Below are positions 51,350-59,612 of a stretch of DNA of 64,000 nucleotides, piece after piece. Position 1 is the first letter of the stretch; each line of letters opens with the position of its first letter. Position numbers and translations under genes: made by a program. The DNA is from Phenylobacterium sp. (GTDB lineage Bacteria > Pseudomonadota > Alphaproteobacteria > Caulobacterales > Caulobacteraceae): assembly GCF_030681155.1 (NCBI RefSeq), contig NZ_JAUXXE010000030.1, positions 206,026-270,025 on the forward strand. The letters are read 5' to 3'. The notes beneath the pieces were generated by a model that was not told the origin of the DNA, ran no database searches, and saw nothing but the letters and a program-made list of their open reading frames with translations.

Positions 51350-52549
51350 ATGTCAGACCTGCTTGCCGAACCTGCGTCGTTTGCTTCGAAGATGCTCTCC
51401 GCTGTCGCCGGTGACGTCATACGCCTCTCGCCCGGCGTCTACCCGCTGGCCCGCGTGAAGAACGGCCTGCGGGCGGCGCGCGGCGGGGTTATCACCGTCA
51501 CTGCGGCCGACCCGGCCAGCCCGCCTCGATTCACTGAGGGTTTCAACATGGACGGCTGGGTCGACGTGAACCTCGTCGGCCTCGACTTCGACATCACCAG
51601 CGCGAGCGCCAAGCATGCCCAGGCTGTCGTGGTCACTGGTGGCCGCGGCCTGTCGTTCATTGGCGGTCGGATTGTCGGCCGGCGAACGTCGGATGATCGC
51701 TGGGGTTACGGCATCGGGGCAGGGGACGTCACCGGCCTGACGATCAAAGGCATGGAGGGTCGTGACCTGCGCCGTGGGTTCATCATCGGTAACTGCAACG
51801 ATGTTGAGATCCTTGAGAACGACCTGTCCAGCCTAGGAAGCGACGCCATCGACATTGGAAGCTGCGAGCGGGTGATGATCGCGCGCAACCTGTTGAGCGA
51901 CTTCAACCCGACCGGCTCAGATCATCCGGACGGCATTCAGGTGATGGCGCCGACCGGATCGAAGGTCTGCCGCGACGTCTCAATCGTCGACAATTTGATA
52001 CGCGCTGGGACGGGCCGACGCCCGCAGGGGATATTCATCAAGGCCGAGAACGGCGAGCGCCACCAGGGCGTGACGGTCGCGCGGAACCTTGTGATCAACG
52101 CCGCCTATCACGCTGTCTGCGTCACCGATGCCGACGGCGTGCAGGTTCGCGACAACGAGGCGCTCTTCCAGCAAGGGGCCGAGTCGAAGCCGGACAAGTC
52201 GTGGGTACAGGTCGACAACGCCGAGGGGGTCGCTACCGGCAATCGCGCGATGTTGGTCGCGGTGAATACGCCAGCCAGGGGTGAGGGGAACGTCGCGATC
52301 CCGCCGGCCACTCAGGCTGAGGTGGACGCTGCAGCGACGAAGTGGGAGGCTAAATTTCGACCTCCCCCGGGCGCGCCGCCTGAAATCCCGGCACCCACGC
52401 GTGACGAGCTGCGCGAAATTCTTGGTGGCCGCACGGAGGCGAAGCTGGAGCCGCTAAAGCGGTCGGGTCGTTTGATCGTGAACTTCGCGACACCAGCGCA
52501 AGGTGTGGCCGCATTGGCGGCGGTGCTGGCCGTCGGGCCCCTCAACTAG
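51350..52549 (+). CDS. Parallel beta-helix tail spike
   Basis: A 399-residue protein whose residues 40-310 form regular parallel beta-helix rungs (VTGLTIKGMEGRDLRRGFII, VEILENDLSSLGSDAIDIGS, RVMIARNLLSDF). Such spikes bind or cut surface glycans. GAGGAAAGG precedes the ATG. The last 80 residues are a separate helical region with a hydrophobic end. Confidence 0.7.
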   Translation: MSDLLAEPASFASKMLSAVAGDVIRLSPGVYPLARVKNGLRAARGGVITVTAADPASPPRFTEGFNMDGWVDVNLVGLDFDITSASAKHAQAVVVTGGRGLSFIGGRIVGRRTSDDRWGYGIGAGDVTGLTIKGMEGRDLRRGFIIGNCNDVEILENDLSSLGSDAIDIGSCERVMIARNLLSDFNPTGSDHPDGIQVMAPTGSKVCRDVSIVDNLIRAGTGRRPQGIFIKAENGERHQGVTVARNLVINAAYHAVCVTDADGVQVRDNEALFQQGAESKPDKSWVQVDNAEGVATGNRAMLVAVNTPARGEGNVAIPPATQAEVDAAATKWEAKFRPPPGAPPEIPAPTRDELREILGGRTEAKLEPLKRSGRLIVNFATPAQGVAALAAVLAVGPLN

Positions 52550-52698
52550 TCAACAAAGATCGCGCCGTAAGCGCCGACACCAGCTAGCGCCAGAGCGAAC
52601 AGAGCTCGATAGAGCCACGCCATGACGAGGGCTTTGTTCGGCCATTTCACCCGTGTAGGCGCTGACGCTTTCGCGCCTGACTCTAAGCTGATGGTCAT
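52546..52698 (-). CDS. Small membrane protein, 50 residues, reverse strand
   Basis: The frame MTISLESGAKASAPTRVKWP leads into one membrane helix (about 26-46, MAWLYRALFALALAGVGAYG). Its stop overlaps the stop of the beta-helix spike. The ribosome site is weak. Supported mainly by its composition. Confidence 0.4.
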   Translation of the reverse strand: MTISLESGAKASAPTRVKWPNKALVMAWLYRALFALALAGVGAYGAIFVD

Positions 52699-52803
52699 AA
52701 AGGGCAGCCCCCGCCGCAACTGAACTGATTGCCCGTTCAGTCACCGCAGGTTGCGTGGGCTGTCAAGAGACCAACCGCCGATAGGCGAGTTGGCCGCAGG
52801 AGC

Positions 52804-53373
52804 CTAGGCGGAGAGTTCGTCCCGGCGACGGGACGAGCGGAGCATGGCGCCGACACCGCCGAAGCCGATAATCATCATGGCCCAGGTCTGCGGTTCTGGG
52901 GTTGGGCTGAACATCGTCGTGACGTCGATATTGGTCAGATAGGCCGTACCGTATTTGAACTTTACGTTGGCTTCGTAGTTGGTCGTACCCCCCGCGGGGA
53001 GAACAATCTTTGGGCCCGGCGTTTGGAGCGTCACCCCATCGGGGGAGTAGACGTCAAAGGTCGCCGAGGCGAAGAACTTAATGAGGGCCCGAGCTTCCTC
53101 ATCGTAGCTGACCCACAGCGGAAATAGCATGATGTCGATATCGCCGACGCTTGCGTCTACGCGAACGGATCGCCCCCCTTGGGGACCATCCACCACCACG
53201 CCGAAAGTCCGAAAGTCATACCCCGATCCAGGGGGATAGTTCGTGATGTCGGCATAGGTAAGCGTTTGACCCAACGCAAATCCATCTAGGTCGACCCGAT
53301 GGGTAGCTGCTCCAGCGGTGCCGGCAAATAACATTGCGGCGGCGGCGAATGCTGCCGCGATCAGTTGTTTCAT
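52804..53373 (-). CDS. PEPxxWA-CTERM protein carried by the prophage
   Basis: A 189-residue secreted protein with signal peptide (1-22, AGTAGAA), a beta-rich body, and an exact sorting signal beginning PEPQTWAMMIIGFGG at about residue 159, followed by a hydrophobic helix and SRRR. This is the substrate signal of the host exosortase system, as in the CHRD protein at 350. It is on the reverse strand between tail and lysis genes. Such a protein in a phage can only be sorted with host machinery, so it looks like acquired cargo. Confidence 0.85.
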   Translation of the reverse strand: MKQLIAAAFAAAAMLFAGTAGAATHRVDLDGFALGQTLTYADITNYPPGSGYDFRTFGVVVDGPQGGRSVRVDASVGDIDIMLFPLWVSYDEEARALIKFFASATFDVYSPDGVTLQTPGPKIVLPAGGTTNYEANVKFKYGTAYLTNIDVTTMFSPTPEPQTWAMMIIGFGGVGAMLRSSRRRDELSA

Positions 53374-53624
53374 CGTGTGCCCCTGCAAAGATAACTCGGT
53401 TCATTAACCATCGCCGCTATCTCCGCGCGAGTCCAATCGGCTGCTGGTTGAGTGGTCGATTTCTGAGCCCCGCCCACCACAGCGAGAACCCTGACATGAG
53501 GACAGTCGTCCAAGCGCGGGGCCTCGGCTCCGCTGTGCGTGCCCGATCTCGATCAGCCCCACCCCCAGGTCCAGCCCGCCAACAACCCACTGCCAGGCGT
53601 GCATCGGCGCGTAGGAGCCACGCC

Positions 53625-54122
53625 ATGTCGAATGATGACTTTCGGTCGGCGCTGGATCGCCGCGAGGAGCGGTGGAGCGCGCAACTCGACCGGCTGTTCG
53701 AGCGTGTCGAAGGTCGGCTCGACAAGATGGAAGCCAAGTTCGATCTCCGCATGGACGGCTCCGACAAGGACGTGCAGCGCGAGTTCGGCGAGACCCGCCG
53801 CGACCTGGGCGAGATGCGGGACCTGATCGACAAGCAGGGTCGCCGCATCGACAGCATGGAAGATCACCGCGACGCCCAAGTCTCGGCTTCGGCTGAGGGC
53901 GCGGCGCGCGGGGCAGGGGAGGCCGCCAGCCGGGCCGCCGCCAATACCGCCAAGGTCACCGCCGCTGAAGTCGCGAAGGGATTCTGGCGCACCTGGCCGG
54001 GGAGGATCGTCGCGCTGGGAACCGGCATCGCCGCCTTGGGCGCAGGCATCGATAACCTGCCCAAGGTGATCGTTTGGGTGACTGAGGCCATCCACTACCT
54101 GTCCAAGGGAGCGGCGAAATGA
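53625..54122 (+). CDS. Coiled-coil membrane protein before the holin
   Basis: A 165-residue protein: charged coiled coil (about 10-90, ERWSAQLDRLFERVEGRLDK), then an alanine-rich helix, then a C-terminal hydrophobic segment (GRIVALGTGIAALGAG). AGGAG is 8 bases before the ATG. Overlaps the holin-like gene by ATGA, so likely part of the lysis cassette. Confidence 0.6.
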   Translation: MSNDDFRSALDRREERWSAQLDRLFERVEGRLDKMEAKFDLRMDGSDKDVQREFGETRRDLGEMRDLIDKQGRRIDSMEDHRDAQVSASAEGAARGAGEAASRAAANTAKVTAAEVAKGFWRTWPGRIVALGTGIAALGAGIDNLPKVIVWVTEAIHYLSKGAAK

Positions 54123-54511
54123 TCGCGGGCATCTGGAAGGCGCTGATCGCCGCTGCGCCCGTGAAGGTGTGGGCGCAGATCGGCGCGGCCATGGCCTTGA
54201 CCTTGGTCTTCACCGGCTACGGCGCCGTGATCTGGCTAGGGCCATGGGCCCCCGCCTACCAAGGCCAGCAGATCAACTGGCTCGGCTACGGGATGATGGC
54301 GGCGGCTGGCCTTGTGCTGGTCGCCCTAGCCGCGATCACCGGCCTTAACGTCAACGTCCACGGCGGAAAGGACGGCGTCCACGCCTCGATCGACCAGGAC
54401 GAAGGCCAGCCAATGGCGGTGAAGACGACCGTGGAGACGACGGTCACGCCGGCGAGCCCTGCGGCCGCCGACGCTGGAGAGCTTCCGCCCGAAGCACGGG
54501 TGCAACGATGA
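54119..54511 (+). CDS. Holin-like membrane protein
   Basis: A 130-residue protein with two membrane helices (about 18-43 and 55-72, AQIGAAMALTLVFTGYGAV and YGMMAAAGLVLVALAAI) and a charged C-terminal tail, immediately upstream of the endolysin (ATGA overlap). By position and topology a holin that would permeabilise the inner membrane. Confidence 0.65.
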   Translation: MIAGIWKALIAAAPVKVWAQIGAAMALTLVFTGYGAVIWLGPWAPAYQGQQINWLGYGMMAAAGLVLVALAAITGLNVNVHGGKDGVHASIDQDEGQPMAVKTTVETTVTPASPAAADAGELPPEARVQR

Positions 54512-55212
54512 GGGCCGAAGCGCTCGCAGCGATCGCGCATATCAGGGCCTCAGCCGACACGCTTGAGGCCCTTTTGCTGGTCGATGGTCCCGATGTCGCG
54601 CCGGCACCTCCGCAGCCCGTACCAGCCGAGCCCCAGGGCCTACGCGTCCCGGCCAAGTTTTTCGACCATGTCCGGAGCCGCCCACCGCTTGGGCCGACGC
54701 TCAGCGCCGAAGAAGTAGCCGGATGCGAGCGGATCCTCGACGCCTGCGTCGCCGCGGCGTTCCCGGTATCCTGGGCTGCCTACACCCTGGCGACCGCAGT
54801 TCACGAGACGGCCGGCACGCTGCGCCCGATCCGTGAGTACGGGAAAGGCGCCGGCCGCAAGTACGGCGTGCCCGGTCGGAACAACGGCCAGGTGGCCTAT
54901 GGGCGCGGCGACGTCCAACTGACCTGGGACGACAACTACGAGCGTGCCGATCGCGAGCTTGGGCTGAACGGCGCATTGATCGCCAACTACGACCTCGCTC
55001 TTGATCCAGCCATCTCCGCCAAGGTCATCGTCCGCGGCATGGAGAAGGGCTGGTTCACCGGCAAGAGCCTGGCTGACTATCTGCCGGCCGTCGCCTCCCG
55101 CGCCCAATTCACTGCTGCCCGCCGCATCGTCAACGGGACCGACAAGGCCGAACTGATCGCGGGTTACGCCGAGACGTTCCAGGCCGCTCTGCGGGCGGGC
55201 GGCTGGCTGTAG
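54508..55212 (+). CDS. Endolysin, GH19 chitinase-like (lysozyme)
   Basis: A 234-residue protein. A helical N-terminus and Pro-rich linker precede the glycoside hydrolase 19-like domain (about 50-230) with the catalytic-type Glu100 in HETAG and the YGRGDVQLTWDDNYERA segment (131-147). It would cut peptidoglycan glycan strands at the end of the lytic cycle. No signal peptide, so a holin is needed for release. Confidence 0.88.
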   Translation: MRAEALAAIAHIRASADTLEALLLVDGPDVAPAPPQPVPAEPQGLRVPAKFFDHVRSRPPLGPTLSAEEVAGCERILDACVAAAFPVSWAAYTLATAVHETAGTLRPIREYGKGAGRKYGVPGRNNGQVAYGRGDVQLTWDDNYERADRELGLNGALIANYDLALDPAISAKVIVRGMEKGWFTGKSLADYLPAVASRAQFTAARRIVNGTDKAELIAGYAETFQAALRAGGWL

Positions 55213-55214
55213 GC

Positions 55215-55424
55215 TCAGCGCTCAGGCGCACTGCAGTAGGACGCACCCTTACCGAAGGCCTGACACTTCCAGCCATCGGGAAATTGGCTCGCGCCCGAAA
55301 GCTTTCCGTCGCTGAAGATGAGCGCCAACACGAAGCCAAACAGAATGACCGCGCCGATTCCGTAGAGGGCGCCGCGACCTGTGTTGCTTAGCAGTGGGCC
55401 AATCCGGCTCATCTCGTCTTCCAT
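55215..55424 (-). CDS. Small membrane protein on the reverse strand in the lysis cassette
   Basis: A 69-residue protein (or 65 from the in-frame ATG at 55412, which has GGAAG upstream) with one membrane helix (about 22-38, GIGAVILFGFVLALIF) and a cysteine-containing outer tail. It reads against the lysis genes between endolysin and Rz. Likely a moron. Function unknown. Confidence 0.55.
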   Translation of the reverse strand: MEDEMSRIGPLLSNTGRGALYGIGAVILFGFVLALIFSDGKLSGASQFPDGWKCQAFGKGASYCSAPER

Positions 55425-55480
55425 ATCGCTGCGTCCAGCGCGACGCGGCGACCTTCTCACCAAACAGCAAGGAGATGTCC

Positions 55481-55843
55481 ATGATCGAGTGGATGGGCGC
55501 GCGCACGATTGCGCGAACATGGTGGCCGGCTGTCGTCGGCGCCGTTGTCATCGCCGGCCCGGCGTTCTTGCTCGGCCACTGCTCAGGCGCCGCCCACCAG
55601 ACCAACAAACAAGTCGCCGGCCAGGTCGGCGCGATCGAGCGGGCAGGGCGGGCAAACGAGACCGCCGCCGGCGAGCGAGCCGCCTCGAACACCAACATCA
55701 CAGCAGCTCAACAGGAGCGATCCGATGCTATCCAATCTGCGCCTGACCAACGGCCTAGCGCTGGCCGCCTTGCTCGTGCTTGCGTGCAGTTGCGCCAGCA
55801 GGGAACCCCGGCTGACCGGCTACCCGCCAATTGCAGACCTTAA
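55481..55843 (+). CDS. Rz-like inner-membrane spanin
   Basis: A 120-residue protein with an N-terminal membrane helix (about 15-33, WWPAVVGAVVIAGPAFLLG) and a periplasmic helical domain ending in a cysteine-containing tail, as in i-spanins. The ATG at 55481 is chosen because AAGGAG lies 6 bases upstream. An earlier in-frame ATG lies directly on that site. The gene holds the start of Rz1 in another frame. Confidence 0.75.
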   Translation: MIEWMGARTIARTWWPAVVGAVVIAGPAFLLGHCSGAAHQTNKQVAGQVGAIERAGRANETAAGERAASNTNITAAQQERSDAIQSAPDQRPSAGRLARACVQLRQQGTPADRLPANCRP

Positions 55844-56030
55844 GGTTGAGGCCAAGCCGGCGCTGACCGTCGAGGCGCTGGCGAGCGACAACGCCCTGGC
55901 TTTGCACGACGACGAGGTAGAAGCCTGGGGCGAGCGGGGGTGGGAGACGGTGGCGCGGATCTGCCGCTGGTCGGTGACGAACGGGGCACCTCTTCCGTTC
56001 AGATGCCCCAAGCCCCCGCCTGATAGCTGA
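55725..56030 (+). CDS. Rz1-like outer-membrane spanin lipoprotein
   Basis: A 101-residue lipoprotein: the signal ends at Cys21 (LLVLAC) and Pro-rich C-terminal residues follow. It starts inside Rz in the +1 frame and runs on beyond it, the classic overlapped spanin layout. Together Rz and Rz1 would fuse the membranes at lysis. AGGAG precedes the ATG. Confidence 0.78.
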   Translation: MLSNLRLTNGLALAALLVLACSCASREPRLTGYPPIADLKVEAKPALTVEALASDNALALHDDEVEAWGERGWETVARICRWSVTNGAPLPFRCPKPPPDS

Positions 56031-56122
56031 TGGAGCCGTTCTGGTTCTGGCACTGCTGGGCTGTCGCCGTTGGAGCCGTGATCCTGGCTTGCGGGGCGTT
56101 CCTCATAAACACTCGCCAATAG
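56030..56122 (+). CDS. Micro-gene for a 30-residue membrane peptide
   Basis: ATG overlaps the Rz1 stop (TGATG) and the frame MEPFWFWHCWAVAVGAVILA plus ten residues is a single membrane helix. It is followed by the late terminator at 56132. It may be a small lysis helper or remnant. Confidence 0.45.
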   Translation: MEPFWFWHCWAVAVGAVILACGAFLINTRQ

Positions 56123-56131
56123 GCGCTACTC

Positions 56132-56153
56132 GCCCCTCGCTTCGGCGGGGGGC
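56132..56153 (+). terminator. Terminator of the late/lysis operon
   Basis: A 9-bp stem (GCCCCTCGC with GCGGGGGGC, one wobble) has a TTCG loop and is followed by TATTTGCTG. It lies 10 bases past the last lysis-region stop. Confidence 0.7.
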
Positions 56154-56218
56154 TATTTGCTGTCCGTTGACAGGATATCGCGAGAGGCCGCACCGTTCAT
56201 CTGAACAGGGAGGCGACT

Positions 56219-56440
56219 ATGGGAGAGGGCTTTATCGAGCTCGAGTTGTCCGCGTACCTGACGGAGGCCCTTTCGGATTTGGAGGAGGGGACGGCTGCTC
56301 ATGGCATCGCGCTGCAAGTGCTCAACGAAGATGGCACAGAGGGACTTTCGCCGGACCAACTCCGCGTCTGGGAGAAAGTGATCTGGCCGGCCATAGGCGC
56401 GGTCCAGCGGCGCCATCAGCGTCACCGCTTGGATGAGTAA
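56219..56440 (+). CDS. Hypothetical accessory protein
   Basis: A 73-residue acidic helical protein (IELELSAYLTEALSDLEEGT...) with GGAGG 5 bases before the ATG. It begins the accessory right arm. No family recognised. Confidence 0.6.
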   Translation: MGEGFIELELSAYLTEALSDLEEGTAAHGIALQVLNEDGTEGLSPDQLRVWEKVIWPAIGAVQRRHQRHRLDE

Positions 56441-56553
56441 AGAACGGCCCTGCCGGTGCTCAACGGCAAAATACTCGGCCTATAGATCGAATATAGTTCG
56501 GAAATCAGCTTCAGCTCCGCCACGATCGCGTTGTTGGAGCCTCTGCAGAGTTG

Positions 56554-56585
56554 GCCCGCTCCCTTCACCGGGGGCGGGCGTTTTG
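56554..56585 (+). terminator. Rho-independent terminator
   Basis: A 10-bp stem (GCCCGCTCCC with GGGGGCGGGC, one G-T pair) and TTCACC loop is followed by GTTTTGCG. It ends transcription from 56219 and faces the convergent reverse-strand pair. Confidence 0.75.
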
Positions 56586-56593
56586 CGTTCGAT

Positions 56594-56830
56594 CTAGTGT
56601 TGGCCAAGTGGCGGGAACGGGGTGGTTCCGTCTTGTTCCTGGAGGATGCGTTGAAGTGCCCAAAACTCACACGAGCCGTCGTCTTCCACGGGCACAGTGA
56701 ATGGGCCGCGACCGGGCACCCGCCACCATTCGGCGGTGTTCAGAGGGGTGAGGCCGGCCAGCGGTTCGGCGCCAAGAGCTTTGAGTTTCTTCTCCCACTG
56801 GGGCCGTGGAAGAAACTTCAGTCCGATCAA
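56594..56830 (-). CDS. Hypothetical protein downstream of a HicB-like gene
   Basis: A 78-residue protein that starts at a TTG immediately after the upstream stop. KFLPRPQWEKKLKALGAEPL is basic, the rest (TAEWWRVPGRGPFTVPVEDD) strand-rich. It lacks the HicA motifs I would expect of a partner toxin, so a toxin role is unproven. Confidence 0.5.
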   Translation of the reverse strand: MIGLKFLPRPQWEKKLKALGAEPLAGLTPLNTAEWWRVPGRGPFTVPVEDDGSCEFWALQRILQEQDGTTPFPPLGQH

Positions 56831-57187
56831 CTAAGCGCAGGCCGCCGCAGCGAACTCTAGGACGCCAGGTTCAACAGCGCGGATTGGCTCAGGGAGGTGG
56901 GAAGACACGCGGCGGCGCGCGTCCTGTTGGTTGAAGGCTTCCAGGCGATGAGCCTTCACGGCGCATCCGAGCATGTCGGATAGGATGGCCTCAAGAGCTG
57001 GTTGGATGTCTGCTATTACCCGCGCCGGGTCACGATGCGAGAGAACCAAACCGGGAACTTCATTGCTCCGCACCCGCAGGCCGCCGTCTTCTCGGCGCTG
57101 AATCTCGACGGTGATTTTGAAGTTTGCGCTGTCCACGTTCCACATCTGCCAACTAGCCCCCCTCGTTAGCTCGCTAATCTCTGCCAT
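56831..57187 (-). CDS. HicB-like antitoxin-fold protein
   Basis: A 118-residue protein. ITVEIQRREDGGLRVRSNEV followed by PGLVLSHRDPARVIADIQPA is the HicB partial RNase H-fold pattern. The C-terminus has no obvious DNA-binding motif. In toxin-antitoxin systems HicB blocks the HicA mRNA-cutting toxin, but no HicA gene is visible next to it. It could be an orphan regulator or pair with the 56594 gene. Confidence 0.6.
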   Translation of the reverse strand: MAEISELTRGASWQMWNVDSANFKITVEIQRREDGGLRVRSNEVPGLVLSHRDPARVIADIQPALEAILSDMLGCAVKAHRLEAFNQQDARRRVSSHLPEPIRAVEPGVLEFAAAACA

Positions 57188-57405
57188 TCAGAGGTTAACA
57201 GAGTCAACGTCGCCCGAGGGTTTCGCCGCTAAATCTCGGCATTATTCATCCATGGTTCAAGGCGTCTGGTGGAACATATTTCCGCTTGCGGCCTTGGCGC
57301 CGTGGGCGAATTGTCCCTTTGGGGGAGAAACCGGGTTTAGACCCGTTAAGTTCCACGCGGTTCCATTGATGCGCTCTCTCAGACCCTGGCGGGACTTCGT
57401 GGGGT

Positions 57406-57633
57406 CTATAGGTCCGCCGCATCTATTAGGACCGAGCCGTTCTGCTCCACCGCACCTTTGGAGTGCTTGGCGTCGGCGAGGGCGGCGAAGTGCGCCCTGT
57501 TGTTGTGGAAGCCGCCGGCGATCTGAGCGGCGGCGCGCGACACGACGACGATCACCGGGGAGCCGTTCCCGAGCATCCGAAAGCGGTAGGCGTCGCTCTC
57601 GTTCGCCTTTTCCTTCATGTCGATCAGCGCCAT
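57406..57633 (-). CDS. Hypothetical accessory protein
   Basis: A 75-residue protein (MALIDMKEKANESDAYRFRM...) with a short beta-rich middle. The 218-base gap before it (57188-57405) shows no reading frame. No family recognised. Confidence 0.5.
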   Translation of the reverse strand: MALIDMKEKANESDAYRFRMLGNGSPVIVVVSRAAAQIAGGFHNNRAHFAALADAKHSKGAVEQNGSVLIDAADL

Positions 57634-57772
57634 TCGCAGCCCTCACTTTTCGGAGCGGCGCTTGTGCTTCGATTCTGGTGTCCGCGGGACGTCAGCTCAG
57701 GGTTTCACCTGATGGAGGGCGCGGCACTGCGCAGTAGCATAGTCGAGCTGCTTTGACTTCGGGGGGGTCGCC

Positions 57773-58402
57773 ATGTTGCGCGTCTTGGTCATCGATCGTC
57801 ATCCCATTGTGCGGCAGGGGATAAGAAGGCTCTCAGAACGTTGCCCAGAGTGGGAAATATGCGGCGAGATTGATGGCGTCGATGCATTGCAATCGAGCCC
57901 CTATGTTTCGTCCGACGTCGCCATCCTAGATCCCTCTCAAATGCAGACTGGCTCGGGTCTCGCCGAACCGCTGGGCCTACTTGGCGGCGCCCGCACGATT
58001 ATTTTCACCGCGCGCGTAGATCTCCGAGGCATTCAGGGGGGGCTAGGGGCGGGCGCGCTCGGGTACATTCTGAAAACTGAAGCCGTGGAAAATCTGAATG
58101 CCGCGATCCATGCGGTCGGAATGGGGCGTCAGTATTTTTCGGCGGAGGTTTCACAGCTTCTTCCGCTCGTAGCCGGTTGGGGCGGAGAGAGACTGACGGC
58201 CGAACAACGCTACACGCCGCGAGAGCTTGAGATTACCACGCTGGTCGCGGAGGGCCTCTCTAACAAGCGGATTGCGTTGAGGTTGGAGCTAAGCCCCAAG
58301 ACCGTTGAAAGCCATCGTGCCAGCGCGATGCGGAAAATTGGCGCACATACTACAGTTGAGCTGATCCGGATGGCCATCACACGGAATCTGATTCCGGGAT
58401 GA
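57773..58402 (+). CDS. LuxR/NarL-family response regulator, prophage-borne
   Basis: A 209-residue regulator. The receiver domain (1-120) keeps the phosphoacceptor Asp53, Thr79 (IIFTAR) and Lys101 (YILKTEA), but the acid pocket has a single Asp8 next to Arg9. The LuxR-type helix-turn-helix (about 145-209) has YTPRELEITTLVAEGLSNKR and LSPKTVESHRASAM. No histidine kinase is adjacent, so it would depend on a host kinase or be unphosphorylated. This may let the prophage alter host gene expression. Confidence 0.88.
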   Translation: MLRVLVIDRHPIVRQGIRRLSERCPEWEICGEIDGVDALQSSPYVSSDVAILDPSQMQTGSGLAEPLGLLGGARTIIFTARVDLRGIQGGLGAGALGYILKTEAVENLNAAIHAVGMGRQYFSAEVSQLLPLVAGWGGERLTAEQRYTPRELEITTLVAEGLSNKRIALRLELSPKTVESHRASAMRKIGAHTTVELIRMAITRNLIPG

Positions 58403-58442
58403 GCGTTCGATTGGATGGTCCGTGCGCAGCGAAGGGAATGCG

Positions 58443-58853
58443 ATGCGGGACCCGATGACGGCTGAACGCGAGATGGCGCGCGAGCGAGAGCTGAGAGATG
58501 TCGAGCGCACGATGATCAGCATTGTGCAGACATCGATCTCGATGATTGGCTTCGGATTCACCATTCACGCCTTTCTGGCCAACGTCGCGGTCTCGCCTAG
58601 CGGCGCGCTCGGCGTGGACCTCGACCAGGTGGCGCGCCGGATCGGCCTGGCCCTTCTGAGCCTTGGGCTGATCAATCTGTCGTGGGGGATGTTCAATCAG
58701 TTTGGGCAGCTAGGCGTCATCCGCCAACGGTATGCGGGCCTTGCTTTGTCCCGGAAGGCCTACAGCCCAACTCCGACCTTCGTCGTCGCGGGCCTGCTGT
58801 TTACGATCGGCATCTGCGCCTTTCTGGGGATGGTGTTCCAGGCCATCGGTTAG
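58443..58853 (+). CDS. DUF202 family membrane protein
   Basis: A 136-residue protein with the DUF202 (YidH-like) core: DVERTMISIVQTSISMIGFG followed by FTIHAFLAN, then two further membrane helices (LGLALLSLGLINLSW, FVVAGLLFTIGICAFLG). AAGGGAA lies 4 bases before the chosen ATG. Its function is unknown, also in E. coli. It follows the response regulator by 40 bases and may be cotranscribed. Confidence 0.8.
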   Translation: MRDPMTAEREMARERELRDVERTMISIVQTSISMIGFGFTIHAFLANVAVSPSGALGVDLDQVARRIGLALLSLGLINLSWGMFNQFGQLGVIRQRYAGLALSRKAYSPTPTFVVAGLLFTIGICAFLGMVFQAIG

Positions 58854-59401
58854 GGCGGTCAGCGGCTAGACCCCGCCAATCGAGGTTCGACGGGGCCCGC
58901 GCTGAGCCGAACTCTGGCGTTTGTCCCCCGTCCGCTGGGGGGCGGTGCGCGGCGACTTTTCCAAAACACCGAAGCGTCACTGTAGTTCCCGCTCCATGCG
59001 CAGGGTTTCGCTAGACCCGCGTTTTTGCGGTATTGCCCCGACGTTCACGGGCGCTAGTCTGCCCCTACGGCCTGAGTGATCGCGCGGTCGCCCAAGTCTA
59101 GCCCTGCTGCTTTATCCCGGACCCTGAGGCTCCGGGCGCTCATTCTTTCGATTTCCCGCTGCGTTCGGAACGGCTCCGAATTGCGCTCGTTAAGGCCTGG
59201 CTTGGGCATTCGCCCATGCAAGTCAGAACCGTCCCCCGAAGGCCCCGCTCTTGATCCCCTGGGGCGGGGCCAGGGGGCAGGTGAGGCTGATCCCAGACCA
59301 TGGCATTGACCGCCCCACGCTTGATGCGGCGGCGGCTAGGCTGCAATCCTCCTAGACGCGAGAAGGGCACCGTCGTTTCCAGGATGTCCTACGGAGTCTG
59401 A
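58854..59401. other. Non-coding stretch of the accessory region
   Basis: No convincing gene in these 548 bases. A hairpin with CCCCC/GGGGG arms near 58926-58942 could terminate the DUF202 transcript. Two possible frames (59076-59309 plus, 59140-59370 minus) are Arg/Ser/Pro-rich and look like shadows. Confidence 0.5.
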
Positions 59402-59599
59402 ATGGAACTTGATCTGGTGCTAGTTTCGGAATGGACCACGGAAAGGTCAGAAGACGCCTTGCACGTAGCGCTCGTCTTTAAGACTGCCGATGGCGAAGAG
59501 GTGGCTGTCGCGCTGCCGGCTGAGACCGCGATAGCGCTCGGCGAGGAACTGGCTGAGCAGGGTCTCCGCCAGATCGCCGGCCGCGGCGCACTAAACTAA
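59402..59599 (+). CDS. Hypothetical accessory protein
   Basis: A 65-residue acidic protein with the order strand, helix (DLVLVSEWTTERSEDALHVA, then PAETAIALGEELAEQGLRQI). Protein-like composition, no family. Confidence 0.55.
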   Translation: MELDLVLVSEWTTERSEDALHVALVFKTADGEEVAVALPAETAIALGEELAEQGLRQIAGRGALN

Positions 59600-59612
59600 G
59601 GAACCGACTACG

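Noticed and set aside
52550..52744. Minus-strand 64-codon frame with GTG start
   Set aside because: Composition weak; another minus frame here encodes a better membrane-helix protein.
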